Positions 33,781 to 42,632 are shown, counted from the first letter of the stretch. The stretch is DNA of 64,000 bases from an uncultured bacterium (GCA_902826835.1 CADEGH010000004.1:1-64000), one strand, 5' to 3'. A program made the numbers and translations. Notes: generated by a model from the sequence alone, not told the origin.

Positions 33781-35919
33781 ATGCTGAAGCGAGGTGCGGC
33801 CAGATATGCGGCCGCCTTGTTCGTGTGTTTGATCTCGGCTTCCGGCGTCGCCCAGGATGCGGAGTCCGTCTTCAAGGAGGCGATGGACCTCTACCAGCGC
33901 GGCCGCGACAGCGAAGCCCTGGTGAAGATCAAAGAATTCCTGGCCACTGATCCCTCGTCGGAAACGGCGTGGAAACTCCGCTCGACGCTCGAAGCGCGCG
34001 AGTGGAGCAGCCTCCTCATCAAAGGTGGGGAGCACGAGGCGGCCTTCCGCGACTTCTTCGCCCGCTCCATCCCCGCCGCCCGCGAGCACCTCGCGGATCC
34101 GGCGGCCATCAAAGCCCTGATCGCCACGATGGATGGCGGCAAGTGGGGCGAGATGCAGAAGGCGATGCTCAAGCTCGCCGCGGACCACGGCGAGTATGCC
34201 GTGCCGGAGCTCCTGCCCCGCCTCGCGAGTGAGTCGACCGAAACCCGCGCCACCACCATGGAGTGGCTGCGTCGGTTGGGCCGTCAGTCCACGATGCCTC
34301 TCATCCAGGCCTTGGACATGGACAACCCGATGATGGTTTCGAGCGCTCTCTCGGTGCTCGGCCAACTGAAGGACCGCCGCGCTCTGCCCTACGTCGCCGC
34401 GAAGGCGATGGGACCGGGCGCGGAAGCGGGCAGCGTCATTCAGACCGCCGCAAGCCGCGCGCTTGCCGAGCTCGGACAGGGCGCCAGCGTGTCGGCCGAC
34501 CTTGCCGGCAACTTCCTCTCGCTCGCGGAGTCCTACTACCGCCGCAGCGAGGATGTCGTCGATCCGTTCCGCGCCACCTACACGGTGTGGGGCAGCGCGG
34601 ATGGGGCTCTGACCGCCCACGAAGTCCCGCGCGACCTCTATCACCTCAAGCTGGCGGAGGAGGTGCTCTTCGATGCCCTCGCGCTCTTCCCGGCCCACCG
34701 TGATGCCCAAGTGCTCCTGACCTCCGTCCTGCTCGCTCAGCAGGATGTGGGCGCCGGGGCGAGTGCCGAAGAGACTCAAGCCGCCGCGCTGCGCCGCGCG
34801 GGCGACCTCGCCTCCGTCTACGGACCCGAGGTGTTGGACGCCACGATCGCCAAGGCGATGGCCGATGGCCGATCCTCGGTCGCCACCTCGGCGATCCGAC
34901 TCCTGGCCAGCACCATCACCGGCGAGCAGGCCGGCAGCTTCACTGGCCTGAACCAGGCGGTCGGCAGCTCCCAGAAGGATGTCAAGTACGAGGCCGCGCT
35001 CGCGTTGGCCATGCTGGCCCCGGGTGGTGGTTACGCCGCCCAGGATCAAGTGGTGCCCGCGCTCGCCGACGCTCTCGGCCAGGATGCGATCCGCACCGTC
35101 GTCGTGATCGACGATCGTGAGGAGACCCGCAACCGCCTCATCGCCGACCTCAACGCTCGCGGCTACTTCGCCTACGGCACGCCCAGCGGCGCGCTCGGCG
35201 TGGCGGCAGTGCGTGAGTACCCGGTCGAGGACTTGGTCATCGTGCGCTACAACTTGAACGACGCCACCGCCTTCCAGGTCGTCAAAGAGCTGAAGGGCGA
35301 CGCCCGCACCGCCGAGAAGCCGATCGCGGTTCTCGTGGATGCGGCCGACGTCACCGCCGCCAAGAGCGCGTTTGGTGACAAGGTCCAGGCCTTCATCGAG
35401 ACCCCGCTCGTCGCCGAGGGGTACGAGCCCAGCCTGCGTGCCCTGGTTGCCGGCACCGACACCTCGCGCGAAGCGGCCACCCAAATCGCCGTGCGCGCGG
35501 CGCAAACCCTCGCTCACCTGCCGCCTCGTGGCGCGGGCCTGACCTCGGGTGCGGCCGTTCCCGCGTTGCTCGCGACGCTCAAGGGTGACGATCGGGTCCG
35601 TTCGGCCGCCCTCATGGCCCTCGGCCGCATCGGCGATCCGTCCTCGACCACCGCGATCCTCGAGCTCTTCAAGGACTCCACGGCTCCCGAGGCGGTGCGC
35701 AGCCACGCTGCTCACGCCCTGGCCAGCGTCGCTCGCAGCGCGGGCAATGCCGATGCCACCGTCGTCCAAGCCCTGATGGACGCCGTCAAGGGTGAAGGCG
35801 GAGCCGACTACCTCACGAGCCTGGCCCGCGCCTGCGGCGTGCTCCCCGTGGACGGCGCTGCCAAGCGCGAACTCCTCGGCGCCCTCCGCTCCCGCATCAA
35901 GGTCGACCTCAAAGAATAG
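33781..35919 (+). CDS. Secreted TPR/HEAT-repeat protein with a degenerate receiver-like domain
   Basis: A 712-residue protein; ATG at 33781 preceded by CAGGGAG and followed directly by a signal peptide (LKRGAARYAAALFVCLISASGVAQ). A TPR-like start (FKEAMDLYQRGRDSEALVKI) is followed by HEAT repeats (residues about 130-250). Residues 439-545 follow the CheY fold: VVVIDDREETRNRLIADL, LVIVRYNLND, IAVLVDAAD, QAFIETPL. The acidic pair D444/D445 is kept, but the phosphoacceptor position is Arg489, the Thr/Ser switch is Val519 and the Lys position is Thr541, so it cannot be phosphorylated normally. HEAT repeats resume to the C-terminus (DDRVRSAALMALGRIGDPSS). Location outside the cytoplasm would be very unusual for a receiver domain. 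Confidence 0.72.
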   Translation: MLKRGAARYAAALFVCLISASGVAQDAESVFKEAMDLYQRGRDSEALVKIKEFLATDPSSETAWKLRSTLEAREWSSLLIKGGEHEAAFRDFFARSIPAAREHLADPAAIKALIATMDGGKWGEMQKAMLKLAADHGEYAVPELLPRLASESTETRATTMEWLRRLGRQSTMPLIQALDMDNPMMVSSALSVLGQLKDRRALPYVAAKAMGPGAEAGSVIQTAASRALAELGQGASVSADLAGNFLSLAESYYRRSEDVVDPFRATYTVWGSADGALTAHEVPRDLYHLKLAEEVLFDALALFPAHRDAQVLLTSVLLAQQDVGAGASAEETQAAALRRAGDLASVYGPEVLDATIAKAMADGRSSVATSAIRLLASTITGEQAGSFTGLNQAVGSSQKDVKYEAALALAMLAPGGGYAAQDQVVPALADALGQDAIRTVVVIDDREETRNRLIADLNARGYFAYGTPSGALGVAAVREYPVEDLVIVRYNLNDATAFQVVKELKGDARTAEKPIAVLVDAADVTAAKSAFGDKVQAFIETPLVAEGYEPSLRALVAGTDTSREAATQIAVRAAQTLAHLPPRGAGLTSGAAVPALLATLKGDDRVRSAALMALGRIGDPSSTTAILELFKDSTAPEAVRSHAAHALASVARSAGNADATVVQALMDAVKGEGGADYLTSLARACGVLPVDGAAKRELLGALRSRIKVDLKE

Positions 35920-36342
35920 TTCCCCCCTCCATCCTCCGGCCCTTCCCCAGGCCGAGAATAAGGCTCTCTCCGGCGCTGGACCTCACCCGTCCCGCGCCGT
36001 TTCCATTTCCCCCTCCGCCTTCCGCCCCTCCGTACATTCAGACAAATTGCCGCCGCCAATTGCCACTCGCGAGACAAGCCTCCCCCACCGCTTCACCTCT
36101 CCGTCCTCGCTCCCCTTGCTTCTATTCACTGAGGTTCATGCACGTCATTGGCCCAAGATCGCTGGAACCCAAGGTCACTCATTGTTCGAGCGTGCTCCCC
36201 AAGCGAGTTGTCTAGGCTACCATCCCCCCATGCCTCGCGAGAATTCGACCCGAATGCTCCCAAGCTTGGCTTCAAACGCTGCGGCCTCCTTGAGTCCCTC
36301 CAGATACGGGGATGTTTGCATCGTCCCCAAGGGAGTCGGCTG
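35920..36342. other. Intergenic region without recognisable genes
   Basis: The plus strand is C/T-rich. Only unsupported frames cross it; no RNA gene, repeat or clear promoter was seen. It separates the HEAT gene from the decayed RhuM-Fic gene and marks the left edge of the accessory island. Confidence 0.5.
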
Positions 36343-37351
36343 ATGACAGGGCCCCACAGCGGAGAAGTCGTGGTCTACGAGGCCCCGGACGGCGAGATCC
36401 GGGTCGACGTCCGGCTCCACCAGGAGACGGTTTGGCTCTCGTTGAACCAAATTGCCGACCTGTTCGAGCGCGATAAATCCTTGATCTCCAGGCACTTGCG
36501 GACCGTCTTCCGGACGGGCGAGCTCGACCGGGAGTCGACTAGTGCAAGAAATGCAACAGTTCAATTGGAGCGTAATCGATAGGTCGCCCGAGACATCGAG
36601 TTCTTCAACCTCGACGTCGTCCTGGCCGTCGGCTACCGAGTCAACTCCAAGCGCGGCAGCCAGATCCGCATCTGGGCCACCCGGACCCTTCGGGATCATC
36701 TACTGCGTGGCTACACGCTGAACGAGCGGAGGCTGGCCGAACGGCGCCTCGCTGCCGTCCAGCAGGCCGTCAGTCTCCTGGCCCGGACCCTGACCACAAA
36801 CTCCCTGATCACGGAGGAGGGGCAGGCTGTCCTCGACGTCGTCCGGCGCTACACCCGATCGTGGAGGCTCTTGCTTGAGTATGACGAGCAACGCCTGGGG
36901 GAGAAGCCCACAAGACCGGTGGCGCCGACCGCGCGCCTGACCCTCCAAGACGCCCGAGCCGCGACCGCCAGCCTGCGCAAAGAACTCGCGCCACGTGGCG
37001 AAGCCGGCGCTCTGTTCGGCCAGGAACGCGGCGACTCCCTCGCCGGAATCCTGGGGGCCATCGAGCAGTCCTTTGTGGCGCCTCCCTCTATCCAAGTGCG
37101 CAGGCCCGCGCGGCCCACCTGACTACTTCGTGATCCAAGACCACCCGTTCGGAGACGGAAACAAACGCATCGGCACGCTGCTCTTCCTCGAGTACCTGCG
37201 CCGAGCCGGCTTGCTCTTACGCGCCAACGGCGAGCCACGGCTTGCCGACAACGCAATGGTGGCGCTGGCGCTCCTCATCGCCGAAAGCGAGGCTGGCCAG
37301 AAGGACCTGAATATCCGACTTGTCCTGAACCTCCTGGAAGACGGCGGATGA
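36343..37351 (+). pseudogene. RhuM/Fic-family virulence-type protein, broken by one stop and two frameshifts
   Basis: Joined, the frames give a RhuM-Fic protein of about 335 residues. Part 1 (36343-36582) is the RhuM N-terminus: VRLHQETVWLSLNQIADLFE, ISRHLRTVF. An in-frame TAG at 36580-36582 interrupts it, and the same frame continues as DIEFFNLDVVLAVGYRVNSK, IWATRTLRDHLLRGYTLNER to LAGILGAIEQSF. Around TTTGTGGC (about 37074) one base is missing; the next frame reads LYPSAQARAAHL and is shifted back by another missing base at CTGACTAC (about 37121). The last part is the Fic/Doc domain: YFVIQDHPFGDGNKRIGTLL, with the core HPFxDGNKR motif intact. Fic domains transfer AMP or other groups to target proteins. 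The gene was probably inactivated after horizontal acquisition. Confidence 0.85.
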
Positions 37352-37489
37352 ACCGCTACGGGTCCCTCGTGAGTCCCGCTTCCTGAGCGTGGTCACATCA
37401 CGATAATTGGGCGGGTGTGGCTCACGGCAATGGCGGAGCTGCGTGGTTCGCAAGCCACTGCGAAGAGCCAAGTCCGCGGTCGGGGAGCG

Positions 37490-37840
37490 TGATACACGAC
37501 ACCCGAGATGTCTTGACTTTGATCTAACTAGCTCCCGTCGATGCCTTCCGCCCGCGCGCTCCGGGAGGTGGCCGTTTCAAACGACCTGCCGACGATTGCT
37601 CTCATCCCGCACGGAATCGAACTTCTCAAGAAAGGCTTGGACCTCGGCCTCCAAAGCTGCGGCGATCATCTTCCTGGCTCCCTCAATCGCCAAGGCATCC
37701 AGGGAGGAGGGCTCTTTCAAGTCGAGCGCACCCGGCGTTATGAACCGCCCCGTGTTCATGGCGTACCCCTTCCGTCCCATCGGGACGTTTCGAACTGTCA
37801 CCGAAGGGGTAGGCCGCTTTCTTTTCCAGGAACAGAACAC
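37490..37840 (-). pseudogene. IS256-family (mutator-type) transposase remnant
   Basis: On the minus strand from about 37840 the frame gives GFITPGALDL-like FITPGALDLKEPSSLDALAI, EGARKMIAAALEAEVQAFLE and RDESNRRQVV, then TGA, then NGHLPERA. In IS256-type transposases the sequence is RRxVVRNGHLPER, so a CGA Arg codon has become TGA (37577-37579). Beyond it the match fades; a piece in another frame (IKVKTSRV, about 37497-37521) resembles the following VKVPRVRD block. The DDE catalytic part is absent and no terminal inverted repeats were found. This is a decayed 5' fragment of an insertion sequence. Confidence 0.6.
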
Positions 37841-38285
37841 AACTATCTAGGGTATCTCGTGGGAACCCCATCAGAGAGAGTGATGCAAATTTCTGGCCCA
37901 AACCAGTCCAGTCAGCGTGTTGTTGGGTGATGGAGGCCATTCCTCTCACCATCTATGGACGTGATTTCTTGGTCGAGTGCAGTGGAAGGATACAGCTTGA
38001 CAAGGGACCGGTTTCATCTGGTAAGCTCTGTTGCATGACGGGAATCGAGTCTCGGCCACTTTTCCGACTTGCGAAAGCCGGTGCTGCGCGTACCAGAGTT
38101 ACCTCCGTCCCTACCGCGATGGAAGCTCTATGGATACTTCCCTGCACCCGAGTATTCAGTTCAAGACCCATAGGATGTTCGCACTCATGACGGTGGCCAG
38201 TCGCGACATGAAGCCAGAATTGCGTGAATGCAGCACGTCGAACCGTATTCACTGCATTATCAAGACGCGGTCGGCAGGGAATAGT
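37841..38285. other. Intergenic/decayed region before the WD40-like gene
   Basis: Less GC-rich than the flanks, with several short unsupported frames. The frame of the following gene is open from 38031, but this part has no protein-like features. A TTGACA at 37997-38002 has only a poor -10 partner 18-19 bp downstream (GGTAAGCT). No repeat ends or RNA genes were seen. Confidence 0.4.
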
Positions 38286-40961
38286 ATGCCGTCCGGGAGG
38301 CGCACAGTGTTGTATCGGCACTCACAGCGTCAGAATCGGGCCGTGCTCACGGCGTTTCTCTTCGCGACAGTAGGCGCAATCCTTCCTCCGGCAGTGTCCC
38401 AAGGAGTAACCGAAGAGCCGACCAGGCGCCAAGTCGTCGTGCCCGCGACGATAGAACTTGCGGAGCCCGTGCATTGGATCGCCTTCAACAAGGATTCGTC
38501 GCGGCTACTAATCGCCGGAGCGCAGTCGATCACGGCTTGGGACTTAAACGGCAATCGCACAAATAAACTACCACGTCCGACAAGACTCAAGAACCGTCCG
38601 TGCATCTACTCGGACCATGGCCCGTACTTCACCAAGCTTAATGACGATGATGCCGACCAAATTGTCGATGCATCAACGGGCTCAATTGTCTCTGCATGGG
38701 CAGGTCCCCAATTCCTAAGAGACGGCAGCCTAAGAACCTCCGCTCGCGTTATCGCCGGTGTACCGTCGTATTCGATCGCCATTTCGCCGGATCCAAGACT
38801 TGCAGCGATCGGCGGCTACCTCAGGCTGATCCCGTTGAGAAACGCCGGTCCAGCTGATGCAGACATTCATTTGCGAAAGCCGTCGGGAAATCACATCATC
38901 ACCTTTGATTCCGCGAACGGAGAGATTGTTCAAGATATTCAGTGTGACGAACCGGTTTCCCTCGAGGAGTCGGCCAAAGGCGCTCGTGCTCGCTCATTCC
39001 GCTTCGAATTCTCCCCGGATGGAAGGCGCATCGCTGCTGCCTTCAGCGACGGCGAGTTGGCCATGTGGAACGCAAGCGACGGCAAGCTGTTGCGTAAGTT
39101 CGCCGCGGAGCCGGTGACTGCGGAAGCGTGGCGAGACGGCACGCTCAGTTGGGTGTCCGGCTGTGATCAAATCATCATGCCAATGACAGCCAGTGCCAAG
39201 AAGGATCAAAGACGCCGCACGTTTCCCAGATTTAACATTTCGTCTGGAGTCGTAGATTCTGCGGAATGGCCTGCACCGAGTCTCCTACCAATCAGAGTCC
39301 GAGCGAAGGGTCAGGAGGCCGAGATTCGATCTCGGCCAGTCGGCTATCTCTGCTACGGATTCTCGCCGGATGGGAACTTGGCGATTTGTGTCGAGCCCTA
39401 TCCACCGGCAGAGACGATTGGACCAGCGAGACTTGAAATTGCGGACGTCAGGCGTGAAATGTTGCTTGGAACCGTTGCAATCTCAAGAAACGCACGACCA
39501 ACACAAATACTGTTCGCGCCGGATTCTTCAAGAGTCGCAATTGCGTTGCATGCCGGCTCCGTGTTCGTTCTTGGGGTCGACGAACTGCGAAAACTCGCCG
39601 ATTCGAACGGAACTTTGGGGGAACTTCACCCTGACGACTTAATCGACGGGGAAATCGGACGACTTAGTGACGATGCGACTCGCGAACGTATCAAGAAAGG
39701 CGAACAGTCAGGAGTTCCAGCATCTCACCCTGTTACTGCCAGCCGAGCCGTCGCCAAGCCAGACCCTCCATTTGAATCTCTGGAAGTCGGTTTCAACCCT
39801 GAGATCCCCCCGATCATAGAACGCTTCCAGTTCTCACCCGATGGAAGGGGAATCTTGGTCTGTGGTCGGCGGGCTAGTGAGTATTTCATTTCAAGTATTT
39901 CACTCGAGTCAAGGTCAGTTGTAGGAAAGTGGATCCAAGCCAAGCCGTTTACAGTGTCGACTTCAGGAGGCTCCTTTGTCGTTGGTTCGATCGAAGACGG
40001 GACTGGACAGGTTTTTGTGACTGGGCAGAAGGGTACCGCGGGCCGCTGCATACGGCGGAAGTGGAGTCGTACTGATCCTAGTGAAAAAGAATTCGCCGCG
40101 AGTCGGGTGTCCGACGTGTCTTCGAATGGTCGATTCTTCGCGTGTGTTGGGACTACGTTTCAGGATAACGTCAGCAAGTTGTTTCGCGAAAGGTGGTTGC
40201 GAGACCATTGCGATCCAACGAAGCCGTGGCCAGTGGTCTTTTCGGAGTTCGCGATTACGGATGTGCGAACCGGCGACTTGGTAAGACTCTTGGAAGTACC
40301 GAAGCTTTCGCCTCCGGGTGGAGGCAAGTGGACCAATGCGAACAGCATTCGGGACACATCAATTGCATCGCTTTGGTTCAGTGCGGACGGCCATCACGTC
40401 GTGGCGCAGTCTAGCTCGACGATCCTGGCCTGGGAATTGTCGACTTGGAAGCTCGAAGCGTGGCGAAAGGTAGAGGCATCTCCACTTCTGGGATTGGATT
40501 ACAAAGCGACAGCGGGTGACTATTTTCCTCGAGCTTCTGGGGAGGTCTTGTTCAGCCACTCACGCCTTGAGCGAGGTCAGGCCATATTTTCATTCTGGGA
40601 TTTCTTGCTTGGCGCAAAGCAGGAGGTTTCATGGAAATTTCGTGAGCCGCCTGCGACGCTCGATTACACTGGTGAAATAGACTGGCTGAGCGATACAATG
40701 GTCACGAGAGGTTCTGTTCCGGCGCTCCTCTCACCTGATCTTGGACTGATAACCTTCTTGAGGCCAGATACGGCAGCGAGTTTCGGAACGGCGTTGTGTG
40801 TGGCAAGACTTCCTCAAGGCGGTGACCAAGTTGCGCTCGATCTTGGCTGGAGGGCTTCGTCTGATGAAAGGCTCGGAGCATTCTCTCTTGACAGTAGTCA
40901 ATTCGCGGCACTTGATGGTGACCTGCGTATTCGCGTCTACAAAGTTTCAGACTTGTTCTGA
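38286..40961 (+). CDS. Large secreted WD40-like propeller protein of the accessory island
   Basis: An 891-residue protein. The ATG at 38286 has AGGGA 6 nt upstream and begins a signal-peptide-like N-terminus (NRAVLTAFLFATVGAILPPA). The body contains repeated WD40/TolB-like blades: FSPDGRRIAAAFSDGELAMW, YGFSPDGNLAICVE, FAPDSSRVAIALHAGSVFVL, FSPDGRGILVCGRRA, FSADGHHVVAQSSSTILAWE. Propellers of this type bind proteins or surfaces; the partner is unknown. Codon use has many more A/T third positions than neighbouring genes, which points to recent acquisition. It stands alone, between the IS remnant and the tRNA gene. Confidence 0.72.
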   Translation: MPSGRRTVLYRHSQRQNRAVLTAFLFATVGAILPPAVSQGVTEEPTRRQVVVPATIELAEPVHWIAFNKDSSRLLIAGAQSITAWDLNGNRTNKLPRPTRLKNRPCIYSDHGPYFTKLNDDDADQIVDASTGSIVSAWAGPQFLRDGSLRTSARVIAGVPSYSIAISPDPRLAAIGGYLRLIPLRNAGPADADIHLRKPSGNHIITFDSANGEIVQDIQCDEPVSLEESAKGARARSFRFEFSPDGRRIAAAFSDGELAMWNASDGKLLRKFAAEPVTAEAWRDGTLSWVSGCDQIIMPMTASAKKDQRRRTFPRFNISSGVVDSAEWPAPSLLPIRVRAKGQEAEIRSRPVGYLCYGFSPDGNLAICVEPYPPAETIGPARLEIADVRREMLLGTVAISRNARPTQILFAPDSSRVAIALHAGSVFVLGVDELRKLADSNGTLGELHPDDLIDGEIGRLSDDATRERIKKGEQSGVPASHPVTASRAVAKPDPPFESLEVGFNPEIPPIIERFQFSPDGRGILVCGRRASEYFISSISLESRSVVGKWIQAKPFTVSTSGGSFVVGSIEDGTGQVFVTGQKGTAGRCIRRKWSRTDPSEKEFAASRVSDVSSNGRFFACVGTTFQDNVSKLFRERWLRDHCDPTKPWPVVFSEFAITDVRTGDLVRLLEVPKLSPPGGGKWTNANSIRDTSIASLWFSADGHHVVAQSSSTILAWELSTWKLEAWRKVEASPLLGLDYKATAGDYFPRASGEVLFSHSRLERGQAIFSFWDFLLGAKQEVSWKFREPPATLDYTGEIDWLSDTMVTRGSVPALLSPDLGLITFLRPDTAASFGTALCVARLPQGGDQVALDLGWRASSDERLGAFSLDSSQFAALDGDLRIRVYKVSDLF

Positions 40962-41068
40962 GAACCGAATCGCCCCCCGTCCCCCCCGTGCCAGCGTAGT
41001 TGCAACTTGCTCAAGGGAGCCGAAGGCTCAGCGGTGGGAAATGGGGAGGGGAACACGATGAGCCTGAG

Positions 41069-41140
41069 AGCCGACGGCGGGATTTGAACCCGCGACCTGC
41101 GGTTTACGAAACCGCTGCTCTACCACTGAGCTACGTCGGC
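41069..41140 (-). tRNA. tRNA-Thr (anticodon CGT)
   Basis: The minus strand gives GCCGACG ... CGTCGGC as a perfect 7-bp acceptor stem plus discriminator T, a D-arm GCTC-AGTGGTA-GAGC, anticodon stem GCGGT/ACCGC with loop TTCGTAA (anticodon CGT, reading ACG), a 5-nt variable loop and T-arm GCGGG-TTCAAAT-CCCGC. Total 72 nt; the 3' CCA is not encoded. Confidence 0.95.
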
Positions 41141-41170
41141 GGAGGGGGGGAGGGCCCCCCCGGGGGCGCC
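41141..41170 (-). other. G/C-only tract in the 5' leader of tRNA-Thr
   Basis: A 30-bp stretch made of long G and C runs with only two A bases, directly before the tRNA 5' end on the minus strand. It could fold back on itself or slow RNA polymerase; RNase P would remove it. Confidence 0.4.
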
Positions 41171-41171
41171 T

Positions 41172-41200
41172 AAAATGTCTTGATCGGGGGGGCGGCTCAA
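41172..41200 (-). promoter_or_regulatory. Possible tRNA-Thr promoter
   Basis: On the minus strand TTGAGC (41200-41195), 17-bp spacer, CATTTT (41177-41172). The -35 box is fair and the -10 box weak. Position about 32 nt before the tRNA is suitable. Confidence 0.35.
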
Positions 41201-41206
41201 GGGAGA

Positions 41207-41608
41207 TCAGCGTTTCTTCTGGAGGTGGTCGAGAAGGCGGTGGAGGCGGCGGGCGAGATCGAAGGAGTCGAGGGGGACCGGGACGAAGGACAGGATGTCC
41301 AGCTCCACTTTGGTCTTGGTGAAGTGCTGGCGGTTGGGGAGGTCGCCCAGAACGAGGATGGCCACCTTTTTGTTCTTGGCCCGTACTTTTTCGAGGAAAG
41401 AGTCTTTCAGGTCCGCCATGGTGCTCCCGTGGGAGAGGATCAGAGCGTCGACATCCTCGCCGGATTCGAGCACGCGGGTCACCTGGTCGCGCGTGGCATC
41501 CACGGCCCGCAGGCCCTGAAAGAGCTTGAGCCCGCACCGGACCTGGTCCCGGATGGTGGGTGGATCCACGCACAGAAGTATGGTGTAGGGGGCTAGGTCC
41601 ACGGGCAT
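41207..41608 (-). CDS. Degenerate receiver-like protein
   Basis: A 133-residue single-domain protein with the alternating strand/helix pattern of a CheY-like receiver: YTILLCVDPPTIRDQVRCGL, VDALILSHGST, KKVAILVLGDLP, ILSFVPVPLDSFDLARRL. The acidic pair is reduced to one Asp (VDPP), the phosphoacceptor position is Ser (ILSHG) and the Lys position is Val/Pro, so phosphorylation is not expected. It may act as a protein-interaction module. It is divergent from the RNase HII-like gene (48 bp between starts) and ends just upstream of the tRNA. Confidence 0.6.
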   Translation of the reverse strand: MPVDLAPYTILLCVDPPTIRDQVRCGLKLFQGLRAVDATRDQVTRVLESGEDVDALILSHGSTMADLKDSFLEKVRAKNKKVAILVLGDLPNRQHFTKTKVELDILSFVPVPLDSFDLARRLHRLLDHLQKKR

Positions 41609-41656
41609 GTGGAACGACTCGAGCGAGAGCCTTAGGGATTACCCCTTATCGACCAG

Positions 41657-42580
41657 ATGAGCGCCGAAGCCTTGAAGATCCACGACCAGCTCGGAATCGA
41701 CGAGGCCGGACTCGGGCCGACGCTGGGCCCGCTCGTGATCGGGTTTGCGGCGAGCCAGGGGCCCCCCTCCGGGCTCGCCCAGAGCCTTCGCATCGCCGCC
41801 GAAGGCGGGCTGCGTTATGGCGACAGCAAGCGCGTCTTTCGGGGCTCGCTGCGGGAGCTCGAGATCACCGTTTTGGCGGCCTGGACCTGCACGTTTGGGG
41901 ACTACCCGAGCGACATGGGGACCTGGCTGCGCAAACCTTGCGACCAGGCGGCCAGGCTTCCTTGGTATTTCGAATCCGGGGCAACCGTGCCGCTGGTCGC
42001 CACAAAGGCGGAAATCGAAGCGGCGGCGGCCAACCTTCGGGACGCCCTCTCGCAAACCGCCACCCGCATCACGGAGTTGAGCGCGCGCACCCTCTACGAA
42101 ACCGACCTCAACGCGCAGTTCCAGCAGCGCAACAAGGCCGAAGTCGAACTCGCGGCGATCGAGGCCGCGTTGGTGAGGTGGACGGAGAGCCGCCCCCGGG
42201 GCTCGATTCGGGTCGATCGCCTCGGCGGCCGCATCCACTACGGACCATGGCTGGAAGTGGTATGGCCGTTCACCCGCGTCACGATCGAAGAAGAGTCGCC
42301 CCATCGCTCCGCTTACCGAGTGCAAGCCGAGGAACGAGAATTCGACCTCGAGTTTCTCGTCTCCGGCGAGGACCGAGTCGCGGAGATCGGGCTTGCGAGC
42401 TGCGTGGCGAAGTACCACCGGGAACTCGCCATGCACCAACTCAACCGATGGTTCCAAGCGAGGGCGCCGGGCCTCGCGCGCACCGCCGGATATCCGACCG
42501 ATGCGCGGAGGTTTCTCAGAGAATTGTCCAAATGGCCCGAACTCGCCGCCTATCGTGCGACCTTGGTACGAACTCGCTGA
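41657..42580 (+). CDS. Divergent RNase HII-like protein
   Basis: A 307-residue protein beginning with IHDQLGIDEAGLGPTLGPLV, which matches the first active-site block of RNase HII (GIDEAGRGPLAGPV). Further possible RNase H features are YGDSKRVFRG near residue 55 (compare LDSKKLS in RNase HII) and a late acidic GEDRVAEIGLASCVAKYHRE (compare DAxxxxIAAASIxAK). True RNase HII is about 200 residues, so about 100 residues are inserted, chiefly residues 100-210. The order of blocks supports an RNase H fold; whether it cuts RNA-DNA hybrids is unknown. Confidence 0.55.
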   Translation: MSAEALKIHDQLGIDEAGLGPTLGPLVIGFAASQGPPSGLAQSLRIAAEGGLRYGDSKRVFRGSLRELEITVLAAWTCTFGDYPSDMGTWLRKPCDQAARLPWYFESGATVPLVATKAEIEAAAANLRDALSQTATRITELSARTLYETDLNAQFQQRNKAEVELAAIEAALVRWTESRPRGSIRVDRLGGRIHYGPWLEVVWPFTRVTIEEESPHRSAYRVQAEEREFDLEFLVSGEDRVAEIGLASCVAKYHRELAMHQLNRWFQARAPGLARTAGYPTDARRFLRELSKWPELAAYRATLVRTR

Positions 42581-42632
42581 GTCCCCTTGCGTCCGCCTGG
42601 GCGATTCGCCGATGAACCGGACCTGATGTGGG

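Noticed and set aside
33763..35769. 668-codon minus-strand open frame
   Set aside because: It mirrors the HEAT-repeat gene; the plus strand has a promoter, ribosome-binding site and signal peptide, while this frame has none.
37997..38027. TTGACA with a possible -10 box before the WD40-like gene
   Set aside because: The -35 box is perfect, but the only -10 candidates (GGTAAG, TAAGCT) are poor or at 19 bp spacing, and the start codon is about 260 bp away.
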